Source of the DNA: Candidatus Spongiihabitans thiooxidans
Lineage (GTDB): Bacteria; Pseudomonadota; Gammaproteobacteria; Arenicellales; Poriferihabitantaceae
Assembly (NCBI GenBank): GCA_001543005.1
Contig: LFLB01000013.1
Coordinates: 1-61,748, forward strand
Direction of reading: 5' to 3'
Length of the DNA stretch: 61,748 nucleotides
Within the stretch, counting starts at the first letter, position 1. Every line of letters starts with the position of its first letter. Below the pieces are notes generated by a model, which saw nothing but the letters and a program-made list of their open reading frames with translations, searched no databases and was not told the DNA's origin. A program made the translations under genes and the position numbers. Below, piece after piece: positions 38,946-48,709 of this stretch.

Positions 38946-40937
38946 TTACTGTTCCTGCAATTCCTTTATATCCCGAAAGTTTTCCAGGGCTTCAGGATTT
39001 GCCAATGAATGGGTGTTTTTTACCTCATCGCCATGCACAATATCGCGCACCGCCAATTCTACAATTTTGCCGCTCAAAGTTCTTGGAATATCGGCAACGG
39101 CGACAATTTTTTTCGGGACATGACGGCGGGTTGTATTGTCTTGAATGGTTTGACAAATTTTGACTTTTAATTCATCGGTTAATTCAAGGTTATCGCGCAA
39201 TAGTACAAACAGCACAACTCGAACATCGCCTTCCCATTGCTGAGCAATACATAAACTTTCAAGCACCTCATCCACTTTCTCGACCTGGCGATAAATTTCC
39301 GCCGTACCTATTCGAACCCCGTCGGGGTTCAATACCGCATCGGATCGACCATAGATGATTAACCCATCGTTTGATGTAATTTCAGCATAATCTCCCTGCA
39401 CCCAGACATTGTCAAAGCGCGCGAAATAGGCCGCATGATAGCGTTGATTATCCACTTCATTCCAAAACCCCAAAGGCATACTCGGAAATGGTTTTGTACA
39501 AACCAACTCCCCGCGTTTCCCTCGCACTGGCTTGCCCTGCTCGTATACATCCACCGCCATCCCTAATCCTCTGGATTGAATTTCGCCACGATAAACCGGG
39601 CGTAACGGACATCCAAGCACGAAACATGAAACGATATCCGTTCCCCCGGATATTGAAGACAGCATTACATCCTGTTTAACGTGCTGATAAACATAATCAA
39701 AGCTCTCCGCTGCCAATGGCGACCCAGTCGAGAGAATCCCGCGCAATGTCGGAAGCTTTGATCTTTCTTTCGGTTTTATCTGGTTTTTTGCGCAAGCGGC
39801 GATAAACCGGGCGCTGGTACCAAAAACTGTTATCCCTAATTTATCAACCAAATCCCACATGCTGTTTTTGCTCGGATAAAACGGTGAGCCATCGTAAAGC
39901 ACTATGGTGCATCCGCTGGCGAGTCCGCTAACCAGCCAATTCCACATCATCCAACCGCAGGTCGTGAAGTAAAACAAATTGTCGTCGCGCTTGATATCGG
40001 TATGGAGTTGATGTTCTTTTAAATGCTGTAATAACGTCCCCCCGGCAGAGTGAACAATACACTTCGGCTTACCGGTAGTACCCGATGAATATAATATGTA
40101 CAAGGGGTGATCAAACGGCAACTGGGCGAAATCAACTTCTGTCGTGTCGGTTTCAAAATCATCGTACATCATCACATCCCGAATGTTATTGACCTCGGCC
40201 AATGGATTCAAAAACGGAACAATAATGACCTTGTCAATACTGGGTATTTTTTCAACAACCAATTTCACAGTGTCCAGTACGTCAATACTTTTGCCGTTAT
40301 AATGATACCCATCGACGGCGAACAATACTTTTGGCTGAATTTGGGCGAATCGCTCCGACACTTCCTCAACACCAAAGTCCGGGGAACAGGACGACCAGAT
40401 AGCACCAATACTGGCGGTCGCCAGCAAGGCAATGACCGCTTCTGGCGTGTTCGACATATAACCAGCGACACGATCTCCCTGTATTACGCCCAGAGACTTC
40501 AATAACTCAGCACACCGAGCGACTTCCTTGTATAAATTGGAATATGTCATTTCACGAGCGCTCCGCTTTTCTCCAGTTTGATCTTTTCCAGTGTGATTCT
40601 CCTCGCAAAACTCCCCTTGAAACACAATCGCAATTTTATCGTCGCGAAATTTAAGCAGATTTTCCGCAAAGTTTAACCGCGCGCCTTGAAACCATTTCGC
40701 ACCCGGCATGGCCTCGGGGTTGGTTAGCACAGTATCCCAATGCTGGCTGCTGATGACGCCCGAAAACGCCCAAACCGCAGCCCAAAACTGAGCGCTCGAT
40801 TCCACGCTCCATCGGTAAAGAGAATCATAGTCTGTTACCGATGTGTTGGTTTTTGATACCGAATCTATGAATGCGGTAAGGTTGCTGTTCGCAACTGATT
40901 GAGGTGACGGCTGCCACAAAGGAGACTGATTGCTCAA
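38946..40937 (-). CDS. Acetoacetate--CoA ligase
   Basis: A 663-residue ANL-superfamily enzyme. N-terminal ACS-type region WFQGARLNFAENLL, the AMP-binding P-loop YILYSSGTTGKPKCIVH, SSISGGTDIVSCFVLGCP and the C-terminal catalytic Lys in PRTLSGKIVELAVRDIV identify it as acetoacetyl-CoA synthetase rather than acetyl-CoA synthetase. It activates acetoacetate for ketone-body or polyhydroxybutyrate use. The start is at 40937. Confidence 0.93.
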   Translation of the reverse strand: MSNQSPLWQPSPQSVANSNLTAFIDSVSKTNTSVTDYDSLYRWSVESSAQFWAAVWAFSGVISSQHWDTVLTNPEAMPGAKWFQGARLNFAENLLKFRDDKIAIVFQGEFCEENHTGKDQTGEKRSAREMTYSNLYKEVARCAELLKSLGVIQGDRVAGYMSNTPEAVIALLATASIGAIWSSCSPDFGVEEVSERFAQIQPKVLFAVDGYHYNGKSIDVLDTVKLVVEKIPSIDKVIIVPFLNPLAEVNNIRDVMMYDDFETDTTEVDFAQLPFDHPLYILYSSGTTGKPKCIVHSAGGTLLQHLKEHQLHTDIKRDDNLFYFTTCGWMMWNWLVSGLASGCTIVLYDGSPFYPSKNSMWDLVDKLGITVFGTSARFIAACAKNQIKPKERSKLPTLRGILSTGSPLAAESFDYVYQHVKQDVMLSSISGGTDIVSCFVLGCPLRPVYRGEIQSRGLGMAVDVYEQGKPVRGKRGELVCTKPFPSMPLGFWNEVDNQRYHAAYFARFDNVWVQGDYAEITSNDGLIIYGRSDAVLNPDGVRIGTAEIYRQVEKVDEVLESLCIAQQWEGDVRVVLFVLLRDNLELTDELKVKICQTIQDNTTRRHVPKKIVAVADIPRTLSGKIVELAVRDIVHGDEVKNTHSLANPEALENFRDIKELQEQ

Positions 40938-41021
40938 CTTGGATTCGGGCTCGGGTTAAGGCGCAAAGTGAATGGTGAATTACGATTACCCATTGCATGG
41001 TAATTTACCGCAAACCACGAC

Positions 41022-41045
41022 TTACCGTCCATTTTACCGTTCATT
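41022..41045. repeat. 12-bp tandem duplication at the ferredoxin stop
   Basis: ttaccgtccatt then ttaccgttcatt. The ferredoxin stop codon is the first triplet of the second unit. Confidence 0.7.
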
Positions 41046-41378
41046 TTTTGCGGCGGGGAAATACTGGAATTCCGGCACATGCACAATCAGCCCATCTATT
41101 TCGTCCGTAATTTTAATTTGACAACTTAACCGACTCATATCATCCACCCCTTCCGCGAATTCCAGCGTTTCCTGTTCGTCATCCTCCATCTTCGGTAACT
41201 TGGAAATCCACCGTGGGTCGATATGCACATGGCAAGTTGCGCAACAACACATGCCGCCGCACTCCGCCAGTATGCCTGAAAGTTCATTTCTTTTGGCAAG
41301 ATACATAACCGGCGTACCGACTTCTCCGTCAATAGCATGTTCTGTACCATCAGCAAGTATAAAGTTAATGGTGGGCAT
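41034..41378 (-). CDS. 2Fe-2S ferredoxin (adrenodoxin/putidaredoxin type)
   Basis: About 114 residues from the ATG at 41378 (the frame is open to 41423). The cluster motif CGGMCCCATCHVHID gives the C-x3-C-x-C-x2-C spacing of vertebrate-type ferredoxins, with the fourth cysteine in RLSCQIKI. It serves as electron carrier for a cytochrome P450, ring-hydroxylating or Fe-S system. The partner is not in the window. Confidence 0.9.
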   Translation of the reverse strand: MPTINFILADGTEHAIDGEVGTPVMYLAKRNELSGILAECGGMCCCATCHVHIDPRWISKLPKMEDDEQETLEFAEGVDDMSRLSCQIKITDEIDGLIVHVPEFQYFPAAKNER

Positions 41379-41492
41379 ATTACCTTTGAGTTTAGCGTAA
41401 TTACGCAACCCGTTTACTATCAATGCACATCCAAATCCCGATCTAGAAAAATAAATTCAAGCAAGCAAGGTCACTGCTTTTGATATTAAAAT

Positions 41493-41509
41493 GGTGGGTG
41501 GAACCCACC
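41493..41509. other. Hairpin between ferredoxin and metalloprotease genes
   Basis: A 7-bp stem (ggtgggt / acccacc) with a 3-base loop and no T-run lies in the divergent gap 41379-41683. The rest of the gap shows no gene. Confidence 0.4.
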
Positions 41510-41683
41510 TACATTAACTAGACTAGACATGCCTTGTCTCTACCCCCACCGCCGTCATTTGTATGTTGATTTTTCCTACTAATTTGTACTGCTTACCAAC
41601 CAAGGCATACCCAGAGTGCAAACGAAAGTGTAAAATACAGTCAATAGAGCAACAGGATTTCCAACCCTGACCGAATTGAATTC

Positions 41684-43237
41684 TTGAATTTTGTGACAAA
41701 TCACTACGCAGTATTTCTAATCTCAGCCAATATTGGTTTTTTATGTCTCACGACCCCTGCCTTTGCCGCCGAAACCCTAGATTGGGATTCGAAAAAGTTC
41801 TGCCTTGATTTAACTGAACAAACACCCATTACGGAGCAACAAACGCGGAACTCTGAAGGACAAACACAGCAAGATATCAATGACATACAGATAAAAAGTT
41901 TGCTCAATGCCTATCATGGCGGGAAGAAATCTTTCGCAGAAAAAAGACGGCTCATTTGTATGACTGCGGCTCAACATCAGCGCGCCCGAAAAAGATTTCA
42001 CAGTTTAAACCGCGAAGACACGCTTTTTTTCAAGACGCATTTAAAGCCGGAGATGCTCAAGCTGCTGGCATTGCGGGATTCCGATGGCGACGGCATTCTG
42101 GATTTCAGAATTAAGGGAGAAGGCACGTTTTTAGCCAACGATACTGATGCAGACAATGACGGCATCAGAAATTTGTTTGACCCGAGACCGCAAACAGCGG
42201 GGCCAATTAAGGACCAAACAGTCAACAATGACGAGGACCAAGATGGGTTGCCCAATCACCTGGATTGGTCAAATACAAACCGTTTCAGTTTCGTGAAGCA
42301 AAAAAAGCGATACTTAGTTGAGGCGCAACTTTCGGCATTTCAAAAATATGGCATTGTATATATACAGAGTGATTATATTTTCACGCCGGAGCTGGCTGAC
42401 CTGGCCATTGATGTATTCAATATATTCGACCGTCAATACCAAAAATATAATCTGGAAATGAACGCGCAAAGCTTCACCACAGCGCTCCAATATGACGTTA
42501 CTCCGAATGATGGCATCGTTGCTGAAGTCTCCCCTGTCAATGGGCAAATAATTATCTATGGAGAGGGCATCAGCAACATTTCAAAAAGTGCCGACAAACT
42601 GATTTCAACGCTTATGACCGTCATCCATGAATTTACGCATGTTGTTCAAAACGCAATGGACTACCCGCAAAACCAGACCGCGTTGCTGGAACAAAATATA
42701 CACCAGCAACCCACTATCTTTGCCTCCTATGTTAACCAGCTCGGATGGCAACTGAACACGAGAAATCGCAAGGATAATTTACCAAACCACGGGTATGTGA
42801 ATCATGACCAGGAACCGATTGCGCCCGTTGAAATTTATAAAAACCGTGAACTGACAACTATTGCGAAGATATGCACCGGGGAAAAACACCCAACGCTTGA
42901 CCAAGCGACACGGAAAATCTGGAAGGAGGTCAATGGGATTCAATGCTATGCATTCGTTAGCGTCCGGGAATGGCATGCTGAATATGTCGCGGTTACTGTT
43001 TTATCCGCAATGTATTCTCGACTAAAGCAAACGCATGGCAACGTAGCCGGAAAGATTATCCGTCGTGCCCAGGCGAAAATAAAACTGGATTTCGATGGAG
43101 AGGGCTATGACTATAACAATGCGGATAAAAAGGCAGTAAACACAATTTCTGAAGATTTAAAAATGCCTGATATATTATTAGACCGATTAAACGAAAAATA
43201 TTTGGTTGAACCGTTTCTGAATTCTCCTGGATACTGA
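41684..43237 (+). CDS. Secreted metalloprotease-like protein with calcium-binding TSP3-like repeats
   Basis: A 517-residue protein. A signal peptide ends near LCLTTPAFAAE (cleavage about residue 29). Calcium-binding Asp-rich repeats lie at about 130-190 (DSDGDGILDF, NDTDADNDGIRNLFDPRP, NDEDQDGLPNHLDW). A gluzincin-like zinc site VIHEFTHVVQNAM (HExxH) follows, with a candidate third ligand in EWHAEYVAVTVL about 100 residues later. It is probably exported and may degrade protein outside the cytoplasm. The start is TTG at 41684 or GTG at 41693, without a clear ATG. I do not recognise a named family. Confidence 0.7.
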   Translation: MNFVTNHYAVFLISANIGFLCLTTPAFAAETLDWDSKKFCLDLTEQTPITEQQTRNSEGQTQQDINDIQIKSLLNAYHGGKKSFAEKRRLICMTAAQHQRARKRFHSLNREDTLFFKTHLKPEMLKLLALRDSDGDGILDFRIKGEGTFLANDTDADNDGIRNLFDPRPQTAGPIKDQTVNNDEDQDGLPNHLDWSNTNRFSFVKQKKRYLVEAQLSAFQKYGIVYIQSDYIFTPELADLAIDVFNIFDRQYQKYNLEMNAQSFTTALQYDVTPNDGIVAEVSPVNGQIIIYGEGISNISKSADKLISTLMTVIHEFTHVVQNAMDYPQNQTALLEQNIHQQPTIFASYVNQLGWQLNTRNRKDNLPNHGYVNHDQEPIAPVEIYKNRELTTIAKICTGEKHPTLDQATRKIWKEVNGIQCYAFVSVREWHAEYVAVTVLSAMYSRLKQTHGNVAGKIIRRAQAKIKLDFDGEGYDYNNADKKAVNTISEDLKMPDILLDRLNEKYLVEPFLNSPGY

Positions 43238-43239
43238 AA

Positions 43240-43271
43240 ATAATAATTTAACCGGATAATAATTTAACCGG
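43240..43271. repeat. 16-bp perfect tandem duplication before the cyclase gene
   Basis: ataataatttaaccgg occurs twice with no gap, between the metalloprotease stop and the cyclase start. Confidence 0.85.
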
Positions 43272-43293
43272 GCTGTATTAATCTATTCAACGC

Positions 43294-46200
43294 ATGTCAA
43301 ATATCAATAAGTGGCTGTCAGGGCTTGGACTGGAGCAATACACTGAAAACTTCGAAGCAAATGACATTGATATGGACATTCTCGGCGAACTTTCAGAAAT
43401 TGATCTTGAAGCATTAAACGTATCTCTCGGGCATCGTAAAAAAATTCTAAAAGCTTTCAAAATATTAAAAAATAATGCTGACGGCATAAGCGACCATTTA
43501 TCAATAGCAGAGCCGACTACCTCATCCCCCGATCCGATTGTAGGCAATATTGATCCGGAACGGCGGTATATGACGTTGATGTTTTGCGATCTTGTGGATT
43601 CGACCAGGATAGCGGCCGGGCTTGATATTGAGGACATGCACGATCTTAACCGGGCGTATCAAACGGCCTGTGCCGAAGCCATAAAGAAATTTGACGGCTA
43701 TGTCGCCCGTTACCTGGGCGACGGTGTGCTTGCCTATTTTGGATATCCCGTAGCCCGGGAAGATGATGCCGAACGTGCGATATGGGCCGGGCTTGAACTT
43801 ACCCGCCGGGTTAATCAATTAAACAAGATTTTTACCTTATCAGATGGCATGACCCTGTCAGTCAGGATTGGAGTCGCCACAGGACGGGTGGTCGTTGAAA
43901 CCATCGGTGACGACACAATCAAAGAAAATGCGGTAGTCGGTGAAGCGCCCCAGTTGGCAACAAGACTACAGTATCTGGCTACACCAAATGCCATTGTAGT
44001 TGCACCCGATACACATCGACTCATCATCAACACATTTGAATTTATCGACTTGGGCGAAAAATCAATAAAGGGTTATGTTGAGCCTGTTCAAATCTGGCAG
44101 GTGCAACAGGAACGCCTCATTGAACAACGTTTTCACGGGAAACGAAGCAAACAACTAACGCCGCTAGTCGGTCGAGAAGAAGAACTGATTTTACTGACTT
44201 CGCGCTGGCGCCGAGCATGCAAAAATGAAGGACAAGTGGTACTGCTGTCCGGCGAAGCCGGAATAGGCAAAACCCGACTAATTGAGGCTTTGCTTGAGCA
44301 AATAAATGAACCACATCAATTATTGAGATTCTATTGCTCGCCCTATCATTCCCAGAGTCCCCTGTATCCCTATCTTGCAAACTTGATGCGGGAATCCGGG
44401 ATTTTGCCCGACGACGATGAGCAATCTCAGTATTTGAAACTCAAACAATTAGTGTTGGAGAAATATAAATTTGACGAAAACTTTTTGCATACCATTACCT
44501 CGTTGATTGCACTGCAGGTGGATGACAATACCCGGTTTTCCGGTACCGACCCGCAACGCCAATTGCAATTGGCACAGGAGAGCTTAATAAACTTTGTCAT
44601 TAAACTATCTGAAAGCGAACCGGTATTTTTCGTTGTGGAAGATACGCACTGGATTGACCCTACAACGCTGAAAGTTTTAGATTTGCTGGTAAACAGAAAT
44701 CATGCTCATTCGATAATGCTGCTTTTGAGTCAGCGCCCGGATAAATCCCGCCTGGATAAACCTTTGTATTACGTTCAATCCCATGTTACAAATCTTTCGC
44801 TGACCAAATTGACCGTCCAACAATCGCAGCAATTGATTGGAGAAATATCAAAAAACACCGGGTTAGATGAGGAGATAATTCAGAGCATCAGCGACAAGAG
44901 TGCTGGCATACCCCTATTCATTGAGGAAGTCACCAAAGTCATGTTGGACCTTCAAAATAAACCCCGAAATTATCCCCGCAATGGTCAAGCTGGATCGAAC
45001 GCCAACCAATCCATGCATGTTCCAGACACACTACAATCTTCTTTGCTTTCAGTGCTGGACAGGTTAGGCGAAGCAAAACATCTGGTGCAGTGTGCTTCTG
45101 TCATTGGCAACTCATTCGAGGAACCGCTACTGCGCCATATTTGTGAACAGACAGATGAAGCCGTTGAATCAGGACTTAAAAACCTTGTTAATCAAAACAT
45201 TGTTTACCAGTCAGGTATGTTAGATTCCAGGTTTCTATTCCGGCACGCACTGTTGAGAGATGCGGCCTACGAAAGTTTACTCAAGAAAAACCGACGAAAA
45301 ATTCACGGCATGATCGCCAAATATCTTTCTCAGCCGGAGAAATCCGGATCCGCATCAGACAAGCAAGTAACCGCTTACCATTATGGCCAGGCTGGAGATG
45401 ACATAAACGCATTTAATCATTGGTTGGAGGCCGGAGAAACCGCATTCAATTCCGGCGCGACCATTGAGGCCGTTAAGCTGCTCGATAATGCGGTTTCTCA
45501 TCTACCTGAAATTGACCAATCCAGCGCCAGCCTGAATCAGATCTATCGACTATATATGACCAGAGGGCGCGCTTTGAATGCCGCTTTAGGTGCGGTCTCC
45601 GAGGAAGCGCATACCTCCTTTCGTAACGCAGTGTCGATCGCGCAGCAGATGAATAATATTGAAAAGGAAATTGATGCACTGGATTGGGAATTCGGCATTA
45701 CCTTCAACGCCGGCATGATTCGAAAATCATTGATCCCGGCACAAACCATTCTGGATATCGGTATCGACAATGATCACCTTGCTGCAAAAGTCAGCGGACA
45801 TCAGGTGCTGGGCATGGCTCATTGCGTACTGGGTGAATTCGTCACATCGCAGCAACATCTGGAATCCGCGCTCGACACCAAAGGACCTGCCATAACCGGG
45901 TATGAAGTAACCGGACTTAATTGTTATCCCAGCATGACCCTGGATTATTTATCCTATGTTAAGTTCTTTATCGGCGATAAGAAATCCGCGAAGTTACTAT
46001 GTCGCCAGGCAATCGAAAGCGCCCGCCAGGAATCAGATTACGCCACTGCCTCTGCGTTAAGCAACAGTTGCTTTACCCAAATGCTACTCGGGGACACGGC
46101 TACTGTACGGGCATATAGTGAAGAAGTCATCGACCTGGCCCGCGATCGTGGACAGCACATGTTCATCAATCGTGGGCTACTTTTTCAAAACCTTGCCATT

Positions 46201-46653
46201 GCCAGTGCTGATCAGGATTCACTGGCACTGGAGCAGGTGGTTCAAGCGACCAATGCATTATTCGAATCCAGAGAAGAGATTGATTTGACCTATCTGCTTG
46301 GTATGACCGCAGAGATACAAATTTCCCTGGGTGATTATCGTGCTGCACAAGAATCTCTGGAACGCGCATTGACGTTGAGCCATAAGAATGAGGAATTGTT
46401 TTATCAGGCGGAATTATATCGTCTTAAAGCTGAACTCGCTTTAACCAATCGTAGTGAAACCAGTGGTGGCGTCGCCGACGGCCAGAGTAATTACCATCAT
46501 AGTTACCAGAAAAATCACTCCAAGAATCACCCGACCGACCCAAGATATTATCTCGATAAGGCACTGGAGATTGCCAACCGACAAAAAGCCAGTGGCTGGA
46601 TCGACAAAATAAATCACACCGCATCAAAAATCATTCTGACATTACAGGACTGA
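43294..46653 (+). CDS. SAM domain - class III nucleotidyl cyclase - AAA ATPase - TPR signalling protein
   Basis: An 1119-residue protein. The SAM domain (1-60) has WLSGLGLEQYTENFEAND. The class III cyclase (about 90-260) has metal Asp residues in MFCDLVDSTRIAA and YLGDGVLAYFGYP. The AAA_16 ATPase (about 285-500) has LSGEAGIGKTRLIEAL. A long helical repeat region follows to the C-terminus. The cyclase segment VVGEAPQLATRLQ has Gln where most active enzymes have Asn in the transition-state position, so activity may be altered. The start at 43294 follows the 16-bp duplication. It is coupled to the JmjC-like gene 3 bases downstream. Confidence 0.88.
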   Translation: MSNINKWLSGLGLEQYTENFEANDIDMDILGELSEIDLEALNVSLGHRKKILKAFKILKNNADGISDHLSIAEPTTSSPDPIVGNIDPERRYMTLMFCDLVDSTRIAAGLDIEDMHDLNRAYQTACAEAIKKFDGYVARYLGDGVLAYFGYPVAREDDAERAIWAGLELTRRVNQLNKIFTLSDGMTLSVRIGVATGRVVVETIGDDTIKENAVVGEAPQLATRLQYLATPNAIVVAPDTHRLIINTFEFIDLGEKSIKGYVEPVQIWQVQQERLIEQRFHGKRSKQLTPLVGREEELILLTSRWRRACKNEGQVVLLSGEAGIGKTRLIEALLEQINEPHQLLRFYCSPYHSQSPLYPYLANLMRESGILPDDDEQSQYLKLKQLVLEKYKFDENFLHTITSLIALQVDDNTRFSGTDPQRQLQLAQESLINFVIKLSESEPVFFVVEDTHWIDPTTLKVLDLLVNRNHAHSIMLLLSQRPDKSRLDKPLYYVQSHVTNLSLTKLTVQQSQQLIGEISKNTGLDEEIIQSISDKSAGIPLFIEEVTKVMLDLQNKPRNYPRNGQAGSNANQSMHVPDTLQSSLLSVLDRLGEAKHLVQCASVIGNSFEEPLLRHICEQTDEAVESGLKNLVNQNIVYQSGMLDSRFLFRHALLRDAAYESLLKKNRRKIHGMIAKYLSQPEKSGSASDKQVTAYHYGQAGDDINAFNHWLEAGETAFNSGATIEAVKLLDNAVSHLPEIDQSSASLNQIYRLYMTRGRALNAALGAVSEEAHTSFRNAVSIAQQMNNIEKEIDALDWEFGITFNAGMIRKSLIPAQTILDIGIDNDHLAAKVSGHQVLGMAHCVLGEFVTSQQHLESALDTKGPAITGYEVTGLNCYPSMTLDYLSYVKFFIGDKKSAKLLCRQAIESARQESDYATASALSNSCFTQMLLGDTATVRAYSEEVIDLARDRGQHMFINRGLLFQNLAIASADQDSLALEQVVQATNALFESREEIDLTYLLGMTAEIQISLGDYRAAQESLERALTLSHKNEELFYQAELYRLKAELALTNRSETSGGVADGQSNYHHSYQKNHSKNHPTDPRYYLDKALEIANRQKASGWIDKINHTASKIILTLQD

Positions 46654-46656
46654 TCA

Positions 46657-47781
46657 TTGCCGATGACTTCAACCAGGGAAATTTCACAGTTATTTTGCGC
46701 CGCACAGAATATTGATCCCACGCTCTCAATAAAACCGCGCTCATTGCCGAGATTATCCAGCCTGGCGATAAAAGCCGGGAAATATAATCGCAACCGCCTG
46801 TTTAAAAATATGGCAGCAGGCAAAATATCCATTTTCAAGGATTTTCCGTCCCCACTTAGAACGGTCAGACAGAGAAATTTGACCAACCCAACCGCCCTGA
46901 TCCTGGATGCATTTTACCATTCCGGCATTCAGGATCGCATCCGCACAAAATCCGGAAAAAAAGAGGTGTGGAAATATTTTACCATTAGCGAACTTGCAGA
47001 AAAATGGCAACGCAAAAAAGCCAACATCAATGTAACGGATTTGCATTTTCGAGACACCCCGATTGAAAATGTTATCGATTCGAAACGCCTAAGCCAATTT
47101 AATCTATATCCCTGCTCAACCGAGCATGCCTCCTGGCTGGAAATGATGACCCTGGTAGTCAGCAGCCGCGCTGGATTTTCTGATTCCCATTCCGATGATT
47201 CCGATGGCAGCAATCACTGTTTCACCGGCAAGAAATTGTGGCTTGCCTGGGACACCAACGAAGGCATTGCCAATGGGTTGGAGGATTTGGATCGCCAAAA
47301 AATTACGGGCAAATGCGCATTCGATATGGAAACCTATTTATCGTTACAAAGCGCGTGCTGGTTTACCATCGAAACCGGCCAAACCCTGTTTATGCCGGGC
47401 CATTTAACCCACAAAGTTCTGACCCTTGAGCCCTATTTAGGCGTGGGCAGCTTTTATTTGGCATTTCCAAATTTATTAAGAACGCTCACGCGCTGGCTCG
47501 CGCATCCTCCCAACTGGGAAAAGCTGGAACGCAAAGGATACCGCGATTTGCTCTACCCTGATTTGATAAAAACCGCCGTTAAAAAACTTGAAAGCCTGCA
47601 GCATGCGACGGAGAATTCAAAATTAATGTGGGGCTTGGACTATCTTAAATATGCCATCAACACCTGGAACAGGCAGACTGCAAATGCGGAAAAAGAGAAA
47701 CTGCTTGAACTTGGAAGTTTAGACAATTGGTCGCTTAAGTTTCCATGCTCTATGAAATCGAGTTTTGTAAACATACCGTAG
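46657..47781 (+). CDS. JmjC/cupin-like putative Fe(II) dioxygenase
   Basis: A 374-residue protein without a family name I recognise. The segment SDSHSDDSDGSNHCFTGKKL fits the JmjC pattern H-x-D followed by the G-K strand (H178, D180), and LFMPGHLTHKVLTLEP supplies the third metal ligand (H252, or H249). The N-terminal 120 residues are basic, and the C-terminal part is helical. It would be a 2-oxoglutarate-dependent hydroxylase of protein, tRNA or another molecule. The start is TTG at 46657 or ATG at 46663, 3-9 bases after the cyclase stop, so the two are translationally coupled. Confidence 0.6.
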   Translation: MPMTSTREISQLFCAAQNIDPTLSIKPRSLPRLSSLAIKAGKYNRNRLFKNMAAGKISIFKDFPSPLRTVRQRNLTNPTALILDAFYHSGIQDRIRTKSGKKEVWKYFTISELAEKWQRKKANINVTDLHFRDTPIENVIDSKRLSQFNLYPCSTEHASWLEMMTLVVSSRAGFSDSHSDDSDGSNHCFTGKKLWLAWDTNEGIANGLEDLDRQKITGKCAFDMETYLSLQSACWFTIETGQTLFMPGHLTHKVLTLEPYLGVGSFYLAFPNLLRTLTRWLAHPPNWEKLERKGYRDLLYPDLIKTAVKKLESLQHATENSKLMWGLDYLKYAINTWNRQTANAEKEKLLELGSLDNWSLKFPCSMKSSFVNIP

Positions 47782-47907
47782 CCAAACCAATCATCCAAAC
47801 CGGATTTGGAATCATCGTCGGTAGCGGTGCAAATAACTGCCCGAATGGTCTGGAGAAACCGCCCAACACGCATTTGCAAACTTGCTTGTGGTAGAGCATA
47901 AAAAATC

Positions 47908-47940
47908 GTAGGTCGGGGTTCGTACCTCACCCCAACCTAC
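47908..47940. repeat. REP-like imperfect palindrome gtaggttgggg type
   Basis: gtaggtcgggg and ccccaacctac form an imperfect inverted repeat typical of dispersed palindromes in gammaproteobacteria. The gap 47782-48297 contains no convincing gene. A minus-strand frame at about 47954-48229 is open but unlike any family I know. Confidence 0.5.
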
Positions 47941-48297
47941 TGAACTGAAACAATTAACAATCCACTCGCTTAAACGACAAAACGCAGTGAAGGCGTTTTG
48001 CTCGGCCTTGCTGGAGGATGGCGGGATGGCGGCGGTTTATGTTTTGCTGCGAGTGGGCAAAACTCGATAGTACCGACAGCCCGCTAACACACTGTCGAAA
48101 TACATTTTCAATCGGGCAAATCGTTTTCCATCGCTTTGAGATAATATTTTGTGGTGAAGCCGTGCCACACGATGGGGATTTTCGGCATAGCGTGATCAGG
48201 TGTTTTGGTGGGAAACACGGCGGGGGCACTCAAAATTATCGGTTATCTCCACATGAGTCGCGAGATATTCTGGAGGATTGTAAATGGCAGCCTGTTG

Positions 48298-48639
48298 TTA
48301 CATGTACATCCCCATCATCCCCAACATCCCTATGCCTTTGATCACTGTCACTCCAATGATGATGAGGTAGATAAGCATCAGCACACCGTTGATCACGAAA
48401 AACGTCTTGACCTTCCCCAGAGACGCTATCAATAATGCTTCGTCTTCCCCCACATAGGCAGCATCGGCTTTGCCGGCCGCTTGAAACAACAACACCCCCA
48501 TCCAAATGGGCAACCATGCGATGACAAGGCCGACGATGCTTAGCGCAATCATTACGCCCATAATGATCATCATCACACCAAGAAATTTCATCCACCCCTT
48601 CGCTTCATACAACGGTAAAGTAATCTGTTTTATGTTCAT
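48298..48639 (-). CDS. DUF5362-like small membrane protein
   Basis: A 113-residue protein with three or four hydrophobic helices (FLGVMMIIMGVMIALSIVGL, LPIWMGVLLFQAA and a glycine/methionine-rich tail). YEAKGWMKFLGV and the general plan match proteins annotated as DUF5362. Function is unknown. It lies on the minus strand after a strong terminator, so it probably has its own promoter. Confidence 0.7.
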   Translation of the reverse strand: MNIKQITLPLYEAKGWMKFLGVMMIIMGVMIALSIVGLVIAWLPIWMGVLLFQAAGKADAAYVGEDEALLIASLGKVKTFFVINGVLMLIYLIIIGVTVIKGIGMLGMMGMYM

Positions 48640-48668
48640 AGTTATTCTCGATTATAAAAACCTTAAAA

Positions 48669-48692
48669 ACGCCGCCAATCATCCGGCGGCGT
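48669..48692 (-). terminator. Strong intrinsic terminator (minus strand)
   Basis: An 8-bp GC-rich perfect stem (acgccgcc / ggcggcgt) with an 8-base loop is followed on the minus strand by five T residues. It closes a short transcript coming from about 48840. Confidence 0.75.
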
Positions 48693-48709
48693 GATTTGAG
48701 CAGTTAAGT

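Noticed and set aside
47954..48229. 91-codon minus-strand frame
   Set aside because: Unlike any family I know, with no ribosome site, in a gap with a REP-like palindrome.
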